NCBI GenBank assembly: GCA_024743195.1
Contig: JANSXE010000008.1
Location: forward strand, 146,244-210,243
Source: Alphaproteobacteria bacterium
GTDB lineage: Bacteria > Pseudomonadota > Alphaproteobacteria > UBA8366 > Aestuariispiraceae
DNA length: 64,000 nt
Reading direction: 5' to 3'
Shown here: piece by piece, positions 9,319 through 16,922 of the stretch
How the letters are laid out: the number at the start of each line of letters is the position of its first letter
Position numbering within the stretch: position 1 is the first letter of the stretch
The notes under the pieces: generated by a model
Told to the model about the DNA's origin: nothing
The model's database searches: none
The model's input: only the letters and a program-made list of their open reading frames with translations
Made by a program: the position numbers and the translations under genes

Positions 9319-10203
9319 ATGGTCTACGCCTTCCGCCGAACAACAGGATGGGGTCGGTGCGAGGCGCGCCGCGGCTGCGACCGCCGCGCGCGGCGGCCGG
9401 GCCTTCGCACGCTCGCTCCGCTGCTTCTGGCCGGCGGGCTCGGTCTGGCGGCCGCGCTCGCTCCCGCCGCAGCCGAAGACTTCGATCCGACGGCCTGCGG
9501 CGACCGCCATCAACGCCTCTTCGAGGGCGACTTCGATCAGTTCTGGAGCTATGCGGAGCGGCACGGCTGGACCGGCGTCGGCCAGTTCGCCTGGTCCGTT
9601 CCGCAGGCCGACGGGGAATCGGACGCCGCGTGGCGCGCCCGCGCCAAGCGGTGTTTCGTGGAGGTCGAACGCCGCAACGCGGGACGCGACGATCCGGACC
9701 ATCTCTACGCGCTCGGCTATTTCCTCTGGCACGGCGGGGCGGCGTTCGGCTTCGAAATCGACCCCGACAAGCAGCCCGGCCTGCGCGAGCGCGGCTACCG
9801 CATGCTGCTGCGCGCCCGACAGCTCGGTTTCTCCAAGGCGGAGTTCGCCCTGGTCGGGGTGCACTACACCATGGTCCGCGCGATCGACACGGCGGCGCTC
9901 CAGGCGGCGCGGGCCGACGGAGCCGCGGCCCCGGTTCCCGACTGGTGGCCGTCGAGCGCCCGCCTGCTGCAGGACCTCAACGCCATGGGCTCGCGCGGCA
10001 TAGCCGGCGCCTATCTCTCGCTCAGCGCGCTCTATCGCGAGCGTTGGCTGATGGCCGAGTATTTCGGGATCGATCACGAGGGGCGAAAGGTGACGACCCC
10101 GGATCCCGCCTTGCGCCGGACGGCGGAGATCTACGAGCAATGGTACGAGACCGTGCGCGAACGCGAGAACCTGCCGGCCGCCGCCCCATCCCCGCGCCCG
10201 TGA
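9319..10203 (+). CDS. Exported protein of unknown function, Sel1-like character
   Basis: A 294-residue protein with an arginine-rich N-terminus and a hydrophobic segment (residues about 31-50) ending in AAALAPAAAEDF, a good signal-peptide cleavage context, so it is probably periplasmic. The mature part is rich in aromatic residues and helical, with segments such as DPDHLYALGYFLWHGGAAFG and LGFSKAEFALVGVHY that look like degenerate Sel1 repeats. It sits 132 bp after the small virulence-factor gene and ends 76 bp before the regulator, inside an otherwise cytoplasmic corrinoid cluster. Whether it belongs to that system or is a bystander cannot be decided here. Confidence 0.65.
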   Translation: MVYAFRRTTGWGRCEARRGCDRRARRPGLRTLAPLLLAGGLGLAAALAPAAAEDFDPTACGDRHQRLFEGDFDQFWSYAERHGWTGVGQFAWSVPQADGESDAAWRARAKRCFVEVERRNAGRDDPDHLYALGYFLWHGGAAFGFEIDPDKQPGLRERGYRMLLRARQLGFSKAEFALVGVHYTMVRAIDTAALQAARADGAAAPVPDWWPSSARLLQDLNAMGSRGIAGAYLSLSALYRERWLMAEYFGIDHEGRKVTTPDPALRRTAEIYEQWYETVRERENLPAAAPSPRP

Positions 10204-10223
10204 CGGCCCCGCGCGCCTGACGC

Positions 10224-10252
10224 TTGACAAAACGATATAAAGATATTGTTAT
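10224..10252 (+). promoter_or_regulatory. Promoter with overlapping inverted-repeat operator for the ArsR-methyltransferase gene
   Basis: TTGACA (10224-10229) is separated by 17 bp from TGTTAT (10247-10252), a good sigma-70 arrangement. Between and over these boxes lies the imperfect palindrome AACGATAT-AAAG-ATATTGTT (10231-10250, one mismatched pair). The AT-rich block stands out in a GC-rich genome. An operator inside the promoter of an ArsR-family gene implies autorepression. It contains ATATAAAGATAT, like the AT-rich motifs I recall upstream of methionine-cycle genes in alphaproteobacteria; that resemblance is from memory. Confidence 0.6.
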
Positions 10253-10279
10253 GTGCGGTGACCGAGGCGGGAGCCGCAA

Positions 10280-11290
10280 ATGGATGAGCTGTTGCAAGGA
10301 TTGCGCGCCGCGGCGGAGCCCACCCGGCTCCGCGTCCTGGCGCTGTGCGCGCATGCGGAACTCACCGTCTCGGAGCTTGTCCGCATCCTGGGGCAGAGCC
10401 AGCCGCGCGTATCCCGGCATCTGAAGCTGATGGTCGAGGCCGGCCTGCTGGCGCGCTATCAGGAGGGAAACTGGGCGCGCTATCGCCTGGCGGTCGAGGG
10501 GCCGGCGATGACCGGCGGCCGGCGGCGCGCCCGGCCGTCCGCCGTCGCCCGCTTCGCGGACGCCGTGATCGACCTGCTGCCGGAAGACGATCCCGTCCTC
10601 GCCCGCGATCTGGAGCGGCTGGAGACGATCCGGGCCGAGCGCGACCGCGCCGCCCAGAACTATTTCGCGCGCAACGCCGCCCAGTGGGACCGCATCCGCG
10701 CCCTGCATGTCGACGAGACCGAGGTCAATCAGGCCCTGATGCGCGTCTTCGGCGGCGACGACGGGCGCTCGCTCGGCCGCTTTCTCGACATCGGCACCGG
10801 CACGGGCCGGGTGCTGGAGCTTCTCGGCCCCCGCGCCGAGAGCGCGGTGGGCGTCGACAGCTCGTCGGCCATGCTGGCGATCGCGCGGGCCGCGGTGGAC
10901 AGGGCGCACCTGACCCATTGTCAGGTGCGCCAGGCGGACATGTACCAGCTTCCCTTCGCCGACGCCGCCTTCGACAGCGCCTGCATGCACATGGTGCTGC
11001 ATTTTGCGGACGAGCCGGTCCAGGCCCTGATGGAGGCTGGCCGGGTGCTGGCCCCCGGGGGCCGCTTGGTCTTGATCGACTTCGAAGCGCACAATCTGGC
11101 CGAACTGCGCGCCGAGCACCAGCATCGCTGGCCCGGCTTCGAGCGCGAGACGGTCCGCGGCTGGCTGGCCGAAGCCGGCTTCGCCCCGCATCCCGTGGAA
11201 ACCTTGGAGGGCGGACCGCTGACGGTCTGCCTGTGGGTCGGCGAGAAGCCGGCGCAATCGCAAAACCGGGCGCTCGGCGCGGCGCAGTAG
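10280..11290 (+). CDS. ArsR-family regulator fused to a SAM-dependent methyltransferase
   Basis: A 336-residue fusion. Residues 1-80 form an ArsR-type winged helix (recognition helix around SQPRVSRHLKLMVEAGLL, wing YQEGNWARYRL). The usual metal-binding CXC motif of ArsR/SmtB is absent. Residues about 150-310 form a class I methyltransferase domain with FLDIGTGTGRVLELLG (motif I) and VGVDSS. ArsR-methyltransferase fusions in alphaproteobacteria are found next to metH/metF-type genes, and the methyltransferase domain is thought to sense SAM or SAH. The setting here agrees: it precedes the homocysteine-methyltransferase-like gene by 41 bp and has its own promoter with an overlapping palindrome. 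Predicted to repress the downstream one-carbon genes according to the SAM/SAH state; effector inferred. Confidence 0.88.
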   Translation: MDELLQGLRAAAEPTRLRVLALCAHAELTVSELVRILGQSQPRVSRHLKLMVEAGLLARYQEGNWARYRLAVEGPAMTGGRRRARPSAVARFADAVIDLLPEDDPVLARDLERLETIRAERDRAAQNYFARNAAQWDRIRALHVDETEVNQALMRVFGGDDGRSLGRFLDIGTGTGRVLELLGPRAESAVGVDSSSAMLAIARAAVDRAHLTHCQVRQADMYQLPFADAAFDSACMHMVLHFADEPVQALMEAGRVLAPGGRLVLIDFEAHNLAELRAEHQHRWPGFERETVRGWLAEAGFAPHPVETLEGGPLTVCLWVGEKPAQSQNRALGAAQ

Positions 11291-11331
11291 CCGCGCCCCC
11301 GCGCCCGCCCGCCTGAAGGAGGCGAAAACCC

Positions 11332-12222
11332 ATGCGCAGCATTCGCGAAACCCTGTCCCACCGGGTCGTCCTGGCCGACGGCTCCGTCGCGCGCAGCCTG
11401 CGCGGCGAGGAAATCGATCCCGCCCGCGACTTCTTCGGCCAGAAAGACCTTTACGAGGCGCTCAATCTGAGCCGGATCGATCTGGTGCGGCGCGCCCACA
11501 GGACCTACCTGGAAGCCGGCGCGGACGTCGTGCGCACCAACACGCTGCGCGGCAACCCGCTGACGCTGGCCGCGCACGGCATGGCCGACGAAGCCTTCAT
11601 CCTCAACTACAACGCCGCCCAGGCGGCGGCCGAGGCCGTCGACAGCGTCCCCGGGCGCGGCCGCCGGCGCTTCGTCCTCGGCGTGGTCCGGGACGAAGGC
11701 TGGGACGTCGCCCCCGGCGAGGTCGAGACCGCCGTCGACCGGCAGGTCCAGGGGCTGATCGCGGGCGGCGTCGACGCGGTGCTGCTCGACGTCATGCCCG
11801 GCGTCGGGCGCATCCAGGCCATGATCTCCGGCGCCCGCCGGGCGCGCGCCGCGCTCGCCTCGGAAACTGCGATCTTCCTGCAGAAGATCGAGACCGGCCC
11901 GAGCTTCGGCCAACGCACGCTGGACGCCTGCGACGGCGTCGTGCGCTATCGACCGGGCGACGCCTCGAAGACCGCCTGGCTGGACGCCGCGATCTCGGAC
12001 GGGCGCGTCAATCTGATCGGCGGCGGGGCCGCGCCGGCGGACACCCGGCGCATCGACCGCCTGCTGCGCGAGCGCGCCGAAGACGGATTCCGCCCGGTTC
12101 TGGGCTGGCTGCGCGACGCGGTGGAGATCGACGATCTCCAGCCGGCCTCGAGCTGGGCGCGCTTCCCCGAAAGCGCCGTGCGGACCGCAGGCTCCGCCGC
12201 GCCGCTGGGCGAGAAGGCCTGA
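11332..12222 (+). CDS. Homocysteine S-methyltransferase-like protein lacking zinc ligands
   Basis: A 296-residue protein resembling the N-terminal (homocysteine) TIM-barrel of MetH: VVLADGSVARSL aligns with the VLDGAMGT start, YLEAGADVVRTNT with the AGADIIETNT strand, and VNLIGGGAAPADTRRI with the usual NIVGGCCGTTPEHI end. The zinc-binding GGCC has become GGGA, and the earlier N-C-A-x-G cysteine is also missing. The only cysteine in the whole protein is in LDACDG. In known family members three cysteines hold the zinc that activates homocysteine thiol, so ordinary homocysteine methylation is doubtful. ATG 11332 follows a strong GGAGG. It lies between the SAM-linked regulator and the pterin-domain methyltransferase. 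It may bind another acceptor or donor or serve a structural role; family call good, function uncertain. Confidence 0.8.
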   Translation: MRSIRETLSHRVVLADGSVARSLRGEEIDPARDFFGQKDLYEALNLSRIDLVRRAHRTYLEAGADVVRTNTLRGNPLTLAAHGMADEAFILNYNAAQAAAEAVDSVPGRGRRRFVLGVVRDEGWDVAPGEVETAVDRQVQGLIAGGVDAVLLDVMPGVGRIQAMISGARRARAALASETAIFLQKIETGPSFGQRTLDACDGVVRYRPGDASKTAWLDAAISDGRVNLIGGGAAPADTRRIDRLLRERAEDGFRPVLGWLRDAVEIDDLQPASSWARFPESAVRTAGSAAPLGEKA

Positions 12223-12378
12223 AGCGCGCGGCCGGGCCCGCTCGAAACGCCGGGCGGCGCTCGCCAACGCCCGCCCCGCCGGCGACGGCGAGCGTGGGCG
12301 ATGACGCAAGTGCGACGGTATTGGGCGTTGTTGCGCATTCCGGCGCCGGCCCCGATCCCCTACATCTGCTAGCGATCG

Positions 12379-12424
12379 GCGCTTGAAGGCGCCGCCCGAG
12401 ACGGCGCGCCGCGTGAGGCGCGCC
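12379..12424 (+). other. Two consecutive GC hairpins in the leader of the pterin-domain methyltransferase gene
   Basis: The 231-bp gap before 12454 contains GGCGC-TTGAAG-GCGCC (12379-12394) and GGCGCGCC-GCGTGA-GGCGCGCC (12403-12424), ending 29 bp before the start codon. They could be an attenuator or a processing site. They do not match any riboswitch I recognise, and no cobalamin-riboswitch box is visible. Confidence 0.3.
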
Positions 12425-12453
12425 GACGGACTACGCCCCAGGGGATCGCCGCC

Positions 12454-13362
12454 ATGACCGAGACCGTCGTCAGCTCCGCCACCAAGACCCACATCATCGG
12501 ATTCGACCGGCCCTTCACCGTGATCGGGGAGCGCATCAACCCGACCGGCCGCAAGAAGCTGGCGGCCGAGATGAAGGAGTACAATTTCGAGACGGTCGAG
12601 AAGGACGCGCTCGCCCAGACCGCGGCCGGCGCCCACATGCTCGACGTAAACGCCGGCATTCCGCTCGCCGACGAGCCGGACATCCTGGCCAAGTCGATCC
12701 AGCTCGTGCAGTCGCTGACGGACTTGCCGCTGGCCATCGACAGCTCGATCGTCGAGGCGCTCGAGCGCGGTCTCGAGGTCTATCAGGGCAAGGCGCTGCT
12801 GAACTCCGTCACAGGCGAAGAGGAGCGGCTGGAAGCGGTCCTGCCGCTGGTGAAGAAGTACGGCTGCGCGGTGGTCGGCATCTCCAACGACGAAACCGGC
12901 ATTTCCGAGGATCCGGACGTCCGCTATGCGGTCGCGAAGAAGATCGTCGAGCGCGCCGCCGACTTCGGCATCCCGCGCGAGGACGTGGTGATCGACCCGC
13001 TGGTGATGCCCATCGGGGCGCTCGGCAACGCCGGCCAGGGCGCGCTGCGCCTGATTCGCCGCCTGCGCGACGAGTTGAAGGTCAACACGACCTGCGGCGC
13101 CTCCAATATGAGCTTCGGTCTGCCGAACCGGCACGGGCTGAACGCCGCCTTCCTCTCGATGGCGGTGGGCGCCGGCATGACGACGGCGATCATGAACCCG
13201 CTGCATGAGCAGGAAATGCACGCCGTCTGGGGCGCCGACGTGATCGCCGGGCGCGACAAGGACTGCGCCGCCTGGATCCGCCGCTTCCGCGAGCCGGCGG
13301 CCGAGGGCGCCGAGGCCGCGCGCGGCGGACGCGGCGAGCGCCGCCGGCGCCGCGTCGCCTGA
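12454..13362 (+). CDS. Methyltetrahydrofolate:corrinoid methyltransferase (pterin-binding domain protein)
   Basis: A 302-residue TIM-barrel that moves a methyl group between tetrahydrofolate and a corrinoid protein, like MtvB/AcsE or the second domain of MetH. Signature blocks are VIGERINPTGRKKL near residue 25, LDVNAGIPLADE, AIDSS, NSVTGEEERL and TCGASNMSFGLPNRHGLN, which line the pterin and corrin sites. The extreme C-terminus is unusually basic (GRGERRRRRVA), a feature shared with the next gene product. It lies 40 bp before the corrinoid reactivation gene, so the two are cotranscribed. The ribosome site is AGGGGAT. The direction of methyl transfer cannot be told from sequence. Confidence 0.93.
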   Translation: MTETVVSSATKTHIIGFDRPFTVIGERINPTGRKKLAAEMKEYNFETVEKDALAQTAAGAHMLDVNAGIPLADEPDILAKSIQLVQSLTDLPLAIDSSIVEALERGLEVYQGKALLNSVTGEEERLEAVLPLVKKYGCAVVGISNDETGISEDPDVRYAVAKKIVERAADFGIPREDVVIDPLVMPIGALGNAGQGALRLIRRLRDELKVNTTCGASNMSFGLPNRHGLNAAFLSMAVGAGMTTAIMNPLHEQEMHAVWGADVIAGRDKDCAAWIRRFREPAAEGAEAARGGRGERRRRRVA

Positions 13363-13402
13363 GCGCCTTCCGTCCAAGACCTCCAAGGGAGAAGGCGGCG
13401 CG

Positions 13403-15490
13403 ATGGCCGATCAGCAAGCGTTGGACGAGGCGCCGCCGGTTGACGGCGGCGAGGCGGCGGCGAAGACCGCGCATGTGGTCTTCACGCCGTCCGGCAAACG
13501 GGGGGACTTCGCCGTCGGCACGCCGATTCTTCAGGCGGCGCGGAGTCTCGGAGTCGATCTGGATTCGGTCTGCGGCGGGCGCGGCATCTGCGGGCGCTGC
13601 CAGGTCGTTCCGGGCTTCGGCGAGTACGCCAAGTTCAAGGTCAAAAGCCAGCCCGACCACGTCTCCGCCGTCAACAAGGTGGAGGAGCGCTACCGCGACA
13701 AGCGCGGCCTGAAGGAAGGCCGGCGGCTCGGTTGCTCCGCCCAGATCCTGGGCGATCTGGTGGTCGACGTGCCGCCCGACAGCCAGGTCCACCGTCAGGT
13801 CGTGCGCAAGCGCGCCGAAGCCCGCGCCATCGAGATCGATCCCGTCGTCAAGCTGCACTATGTCGAGGTCGAAGAGCCCGACATGCACAATCCCTCCGGC
13901 GACCTGGAGCGGCTCGAGGAGGCGCTGGAGGCGCAGTGGGGCATCACGGTGGACCGGGCCGATCTGCCGGTGCTGCAGTCGCTGCAAAAGGCCCTGCGCG
14001 ACGGCGACTGGAAGGTGACCGCGGCGGTGCGCAACGGCCACAAGCTGGTCTACGCCTGGCCCGGCTTCCATGAGCGCATCTATGGCTGCGCGGTCGATGT
14101 CGGCTCCACCACCATGTCCGTTCATCTGACCGATCTGCAGACCGGCGAGGTGATCAGCTCCGTCGGCGCCATGAACCCGCAGATCCGCTTCGGCGAGGAT
14201 CTGATGAGCCGCGTCTCCTACGTCATGATGAACCCGGGCGGCGACAAGGAGATGACCGCCGCGGTGCACGAGACGCTCGGCTTCCTGATCATGCAGGCGA
14301 CGACGGAGGTCGGGATCGAGCCGACCGACGTGCTGGAGCTGGTGCTGGTCGGCAATCCGATCATGCATCATCTGATGCTCGGCATCGACCCGACGGAGCT
14401 GGGCTGGGCGCCCTTCGCGCTCGCCACCAACGAGGCGCTGCGGGTCTGGGCGAGCCAGATCGGACTCGAGGGCAAGGTGAACCCCGGCGCGCGCGCCTAC
14501 TTCCTGCCCTGCGTGGCGGGTCATGTGGGGGCCGACGCCGCCGCCGTGGTGCTCTCCGAGGCGCCGCAGCTCGCCGACAAGGTCACGCTGATCGTCGATG
14601 TCGGCACCAACGCGGAGATCGTGCTGGGGAACAAGGAGCGCCTCCTGGCCTGCTCCAGCCCGACCGGGCCGGCGCTGGAAGGCGCGCAGATCTCCTCCGG
14701 CCAGCGCGCGGCGAACGGCGCGATCGAGCGGGTGCGGATCGACCCGGAGACCCTGGAGCCGCGCTTCAAGGTCATCGGCGCGGACCTCTGGTCCGACGAG
14801 GACGGCTTCGCGGAGGCCGCGCGGCGCACCGGCGTCACGGGGATCTGCGGCTCCGGCATCATCGAGGTCCTGGCGGAGATGTATCTCGCCGGCGTCATCG
14901 ACGAGGACGGGGTGATCGACGGCGCGATGGCCGCCAAATCGCCGCGCATCGTCGCCGACGGCCGCACCTTCTCCTACGTGCTGAGCGCCGCCGACGGCGA
15001 CAATCCCGAAATCCGGGTGACGCAGGCGGACGTGCGCGCGATCCAGCTCGCCAAGGCCGCGCTCTACGCCGGCGCGCAGCTTCTCGTCGACAAGTTCGGG
15101 CGCGCGCCGGAGCGCGTCGTGCTCGCCGGCGCCTTCGGCAGCCACATCGATCCCAAGTACGCGATGATCCTGGGCCTAGTGCCCGATTGCGACCTGGAGC
15201 GGGTGCAGTCGGTCGGCAACGCCGCCGGCACCGGCGCGCGCATCGCGCTTTTGAACCGCGGGGCGCGGGACGAGATCCGCCGCACCGTCCGCGCGATCGA
15301 GAAAATCGAGACCGCGGTCGAGCCCCGCTTCCAGGAGCATTTCGTCGGCGCCATGGCCTTCCCGCACAAGACCGCGCCCTTCCCCAAGCTGCGCGAAGCG
15401 GTCGCGCTGCCGGCGCGCAAGACCGCGGATCGAGCCGGCGGCGGCGACGGCGAGGAGGGCGGCCGGCGCCGGCGTCGTCGGCGCGGCTAA
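13403..15490 (+). CDS. ATP-dependent corrinoid-protein reactivator (RACE/RamA-like, 2Fe-2S)
   Basis: A 695-residue protein that would reduce inactive Co(II) corrinoid back to Co(I) with ATP. Residues about 22-120 are a ferredoxin-like domain with Cys57-X5-Cys63-X2-Cys66 and Cys111, the 2Fe-2S pattern of RACE proteins. A linker follows, then an ASKHA-type ATPase core with AVDVGSTTMSVHL, VGNPIMHHL, LIVDVGTNAEIVLG, GICGSGIIEVLAEM and VLAGAFGSHIDP. It replaces the flavodoxin/SAM reactivation domain of conventional MetH. The C-terminus ends [10 protein letters not shown], a polybasic tail matching that of the upstream methyltransferase. ATG 13403 follows GGGAGAAGG. Family call strong. Confidence 0.93.
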   Translation: MADQQALDEAPPVDGGEAAAKTAHVVFTPSGKRGDFAVGTPILQAARSLGVDLDSVCGGRGICGRCQVVPGFGEYAKFKVKSQPDHVSAVNKVEERYRDKRGLKEGRRLGCSAQILGDLVVDVPPDSQVHRQVVRKRAEARAIEIDPVVKLHYVEVEEPDMHNPSGDLERLEEALEAQWGITVDRADLPVLQSLQKALRDGDWKVTAAVRNGHKLVYAWPGFHERIYGCAVDVGSTTMSVHLTDLQTGEVISSVGAMNPQIRFGEDLMSRVSYVMMNPGGDKEMTAAVHETLGFLIMQATTEVGIEPTDVLELVLVGNPIMHHLMLGIDPTELGWAPFALATNEALRVWASQIGLEGKVNPGARAYFLPCVAGHVGADAAAVVLSEAPQLADKVTLIVDVGTNAEIVLGNKERLLACSSPTGPALEGAQISSGQRAANGAIERVRIDPETLEPRFKVIGADLWSDEDGFAEAARRTGVTGICGSGIIEVLAEMYLAGVIDEDGVIDGAMAAKSPRIVADGRTFSYVLSAADGDNPEIRVTQADVRAIQLAKAALYAGAQLLVDKFGRAPERVVLAGAFGSHIDPKYAMILGLVPDCDLERVQSVGNAAGTGARIALLNRGARDEIRRTVRAIEKIETAVEPRFQEHFVGAMAFPHKTAPFPKLREAVALPARKTADRAGGGDGEEGGRRRRRRRG

Positions 15491-15591
15491 ACGGGTCGCT
15501 GACGCGCGGGTCGGCGGGCCCCGCGAGGCGTATCGCTTCGCCTTGCAAGATCGGTTCGGCCCGCCGCGCGGGCGGCGCGGCGGAGCGGGAT

Positions 15592-16530
15592 ATGGAGAGC
15601 CAGGCCATGACGGAAGTGCGCGCGATGAGCGAAGTCGAGCAGATCGTCGATTTTCTGAGCACCTGCTCGCTCGAGGTGACGCCCGGCGGCGCCGCGAAGG
15701 TGGACGACTTCCGCAGCCTGCTGCGCGAGGGCCAGACGGTCTATGTGACCTTCCTGCCCGGCTCGGACTTCGCGGACACGCTGACGACCGTGCAGAAGCT
15801 CAAGGCCCAGGGCATGCGCCCGGTCCCGCATCTGGCCGCGCGCTCGATCCCCTCCAAGGCCTTCCTGGAGGAGAACCTGAAGCGCCTGCGCGACGAGTGC
15901 GCGATCGAGGAGGCGCTGCTGATCGGCGGCGGCGTCGACACGCCCGTCGGCGAGTTCACCGAGACGATGCAGGTGCTGCGCACCGGCCTGTTCGAGAAGT
16001 ACGGCTTCAGGAAGCTGGGCGTCGCCGGCCATCCGGAGGGCAGCCCCGACATCCCGGCCGCCGAATGCGACCGCGCGATCCGCGAGAAGAACGTCTTCGC
16101 AAAGGACAGCGGGCTGCAGCTCTACATCGCCACCCAGTTCTGCTTCGAGGCCGCCCCGATCGTCGCCTGGGACCGCCGCCTGCGCGAGGAGCTGGGCAAC
16201 GAATTGCCGATCCATATCGGCATTCCGGGCCTCGCCACCATCAAGACGCTCCTGAAGCACGCCCAGCAGTGCGGCATCGGCAACTCGATGCGCGTGCTCA
16301 CCCGGCAGGCCGCCAACATCACCAAGCTGATGACGGTGCGCGAGCCCGATACGCTGGTCCGCGACCTCGCGATGGAGCGCTCGCGCAACCCCGAATTCGG
16401 CGTGCGCCAGTGCCACCTCTACCCGCTCGGCGGCCTGAAGAAGTCCGCCGCCTGGCTCTACGGCGTTCAGGACGGCAAGATCGAACTCAAGCGCAAGGGC
16501 GGCTTCGAGACCCAGTTCTCGGTCGACTGA
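15592..16530 (+). CDS. Methylenetetrahydrofolate reductase-like protein (MetF family)
   Basis: A 312-residue protein with the fold and blocks of the MetF family: VTFLPGSDFADTL near the N-terminus, a folate-side strand LLIGGGVDTPVGEF, LGVAGHPEGSPD, IATQFCFEAAPIVAW and HIGIPGLATIKTLLKHA. It would interconvert methylene- and methyltetrahydrofolate using flavin, feeding or draining the methyl pool handled by the corrinoid proteins. It diverges from housekeeping MetF in this type of bacterium and resembles the cluster-linked paralogue found with corrinoid demethylation genes. Start ATG 15592 follows GGAG by 6 bp; the frame itself is open much further upstream but without recognisable protein. It is the last gene of the cluster. 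Confidence 0.88.
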   Translation: MESQAMTEVRAMSEVEQIVDFLSTCSLEVTPGGAAKVDDFRSLLREGQTVYVTFLPGSDFADTLTTVQKLKAQGMRPVPHLAARSIPSKAFLEENLKRLRDECAIEEALLIGGGVDTPVGEFTETMQVLRTGLFEKYGFRKLGVAGHPEGSPDIPAAECDRAIREKNVFAKDSGLQLYIATQFCFEAAPIVAWDRRLREELGNELPIHIGIPGLATIKTLLKHAQQCGIGNSMRVLTRQAANITKLMTVREPDTLVRDLAMERSRNPEFGVRQCHLYPLGGLKKSAAWLYGVQDGKIELKRKGGFETQFSVD

Positions 16531-16600
16531 CCGGCCGCGCCGGGGCGACCTCCGGCGTCATATCGCCGCTTCAAACAGGCGTTTTGCCCCGTTCGTGCTC

Positions 16601-16708
16601 GTCATCCCGGCCGAAGCGGAGCGGAGAGCCGGGATCCAGGGCCTTCCGTCCGGGCCGTCGCCCGACGCTCCTGAATCCCGGATCGGCCCGACGGCCGTCC
16701 GGGATGAC
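16601..16708. repeat. Dispersed palindromic intergenic repeat
   Basis: The element is bounded by perfect inverted ends, GTCATCCCGG (16601-16610) and CCGGGATGAC (16699-16708), and holds an inner CCGGGATCCAGGG. The left part recurs with a few changes at 63053-63093. Such elements are common between genes in alphaproteobacteria; no coding content. Confidence 0.65.
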
Positions 16709-16757
16709 CGCGCGGCGCGCAGCGTCGCGTCTTCGTTGTCTCTGAAAAAAGTATTGT

Positions 16758-16801
16758 GTCCCCGTTTTTGTGTTGTCCCCGTTTTTGTGTCCCCGTTTTT
16801 G
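16758..16801 (+). repeat. Three direct copies of GTCCCCGTTTTTG
   Basis: The 13-bp unit occurs at 16758-16770, 16775-16787 and 16789-16801, with uneven spacing. It is strikingly T-rich for this genome. The third copy forms part of the TGT-N12-ACA site upstream of crtD. Confidence 0.7.
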
Positions 16802-16805
16802 GACA
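16788..16805. promoter_or_regulatory. Putative PpsR/CrtJ operator upstream of crtD
   Basis: TGT (16788-16790), 12 bp, ACA (16803-16805), with arms extending to TGTCC...GGACA. TGT-N12-ACA is the known PpsR/CrtJ consensus for aerobic repression of photosynthesis genes. It lies 118 bp before the crtD start. The assignment rests on motif and position only. Confidence 0.45.
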
Positions 16806-16922
16806 TCCCTCTCCCGCCCGGAGAGGGGGGCGAAGCGCCCGCCCTCCCTATACAGCCGCAGCGCATTGATCGATACTGCGGGCCATGTGCGCTGCGCCCC
16901 GCCCTAACCGCTCCCGACGACC

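Larger units (their letters stand above)
16531..16922. other. Intergenic region between the MetF-like gene and crtD
   Basis: About 390 bp with no supported gene. It holds a dispersed palindromic repeat (16601-16708), an AT-rich block with three copies of a 13-bp repeat (16758-16801) and a PpsR-type operator (16788-16805), listed separately. The rest shows nothing recognisable. Confidence 0.7.

Noticed and set aside
10921..15145. Long minus-strand frames opposite the corrinoid cluster
   Set aside because: The plus-strand proteins carry intact family motifs; the antisense products do not resemble proteins.
16758..16801. CRISPR-like array from the repeated 13-mer
   Set aside because: The repeats are too short, only three, and spaced by 1-4 bp with no spacers or cas genes.
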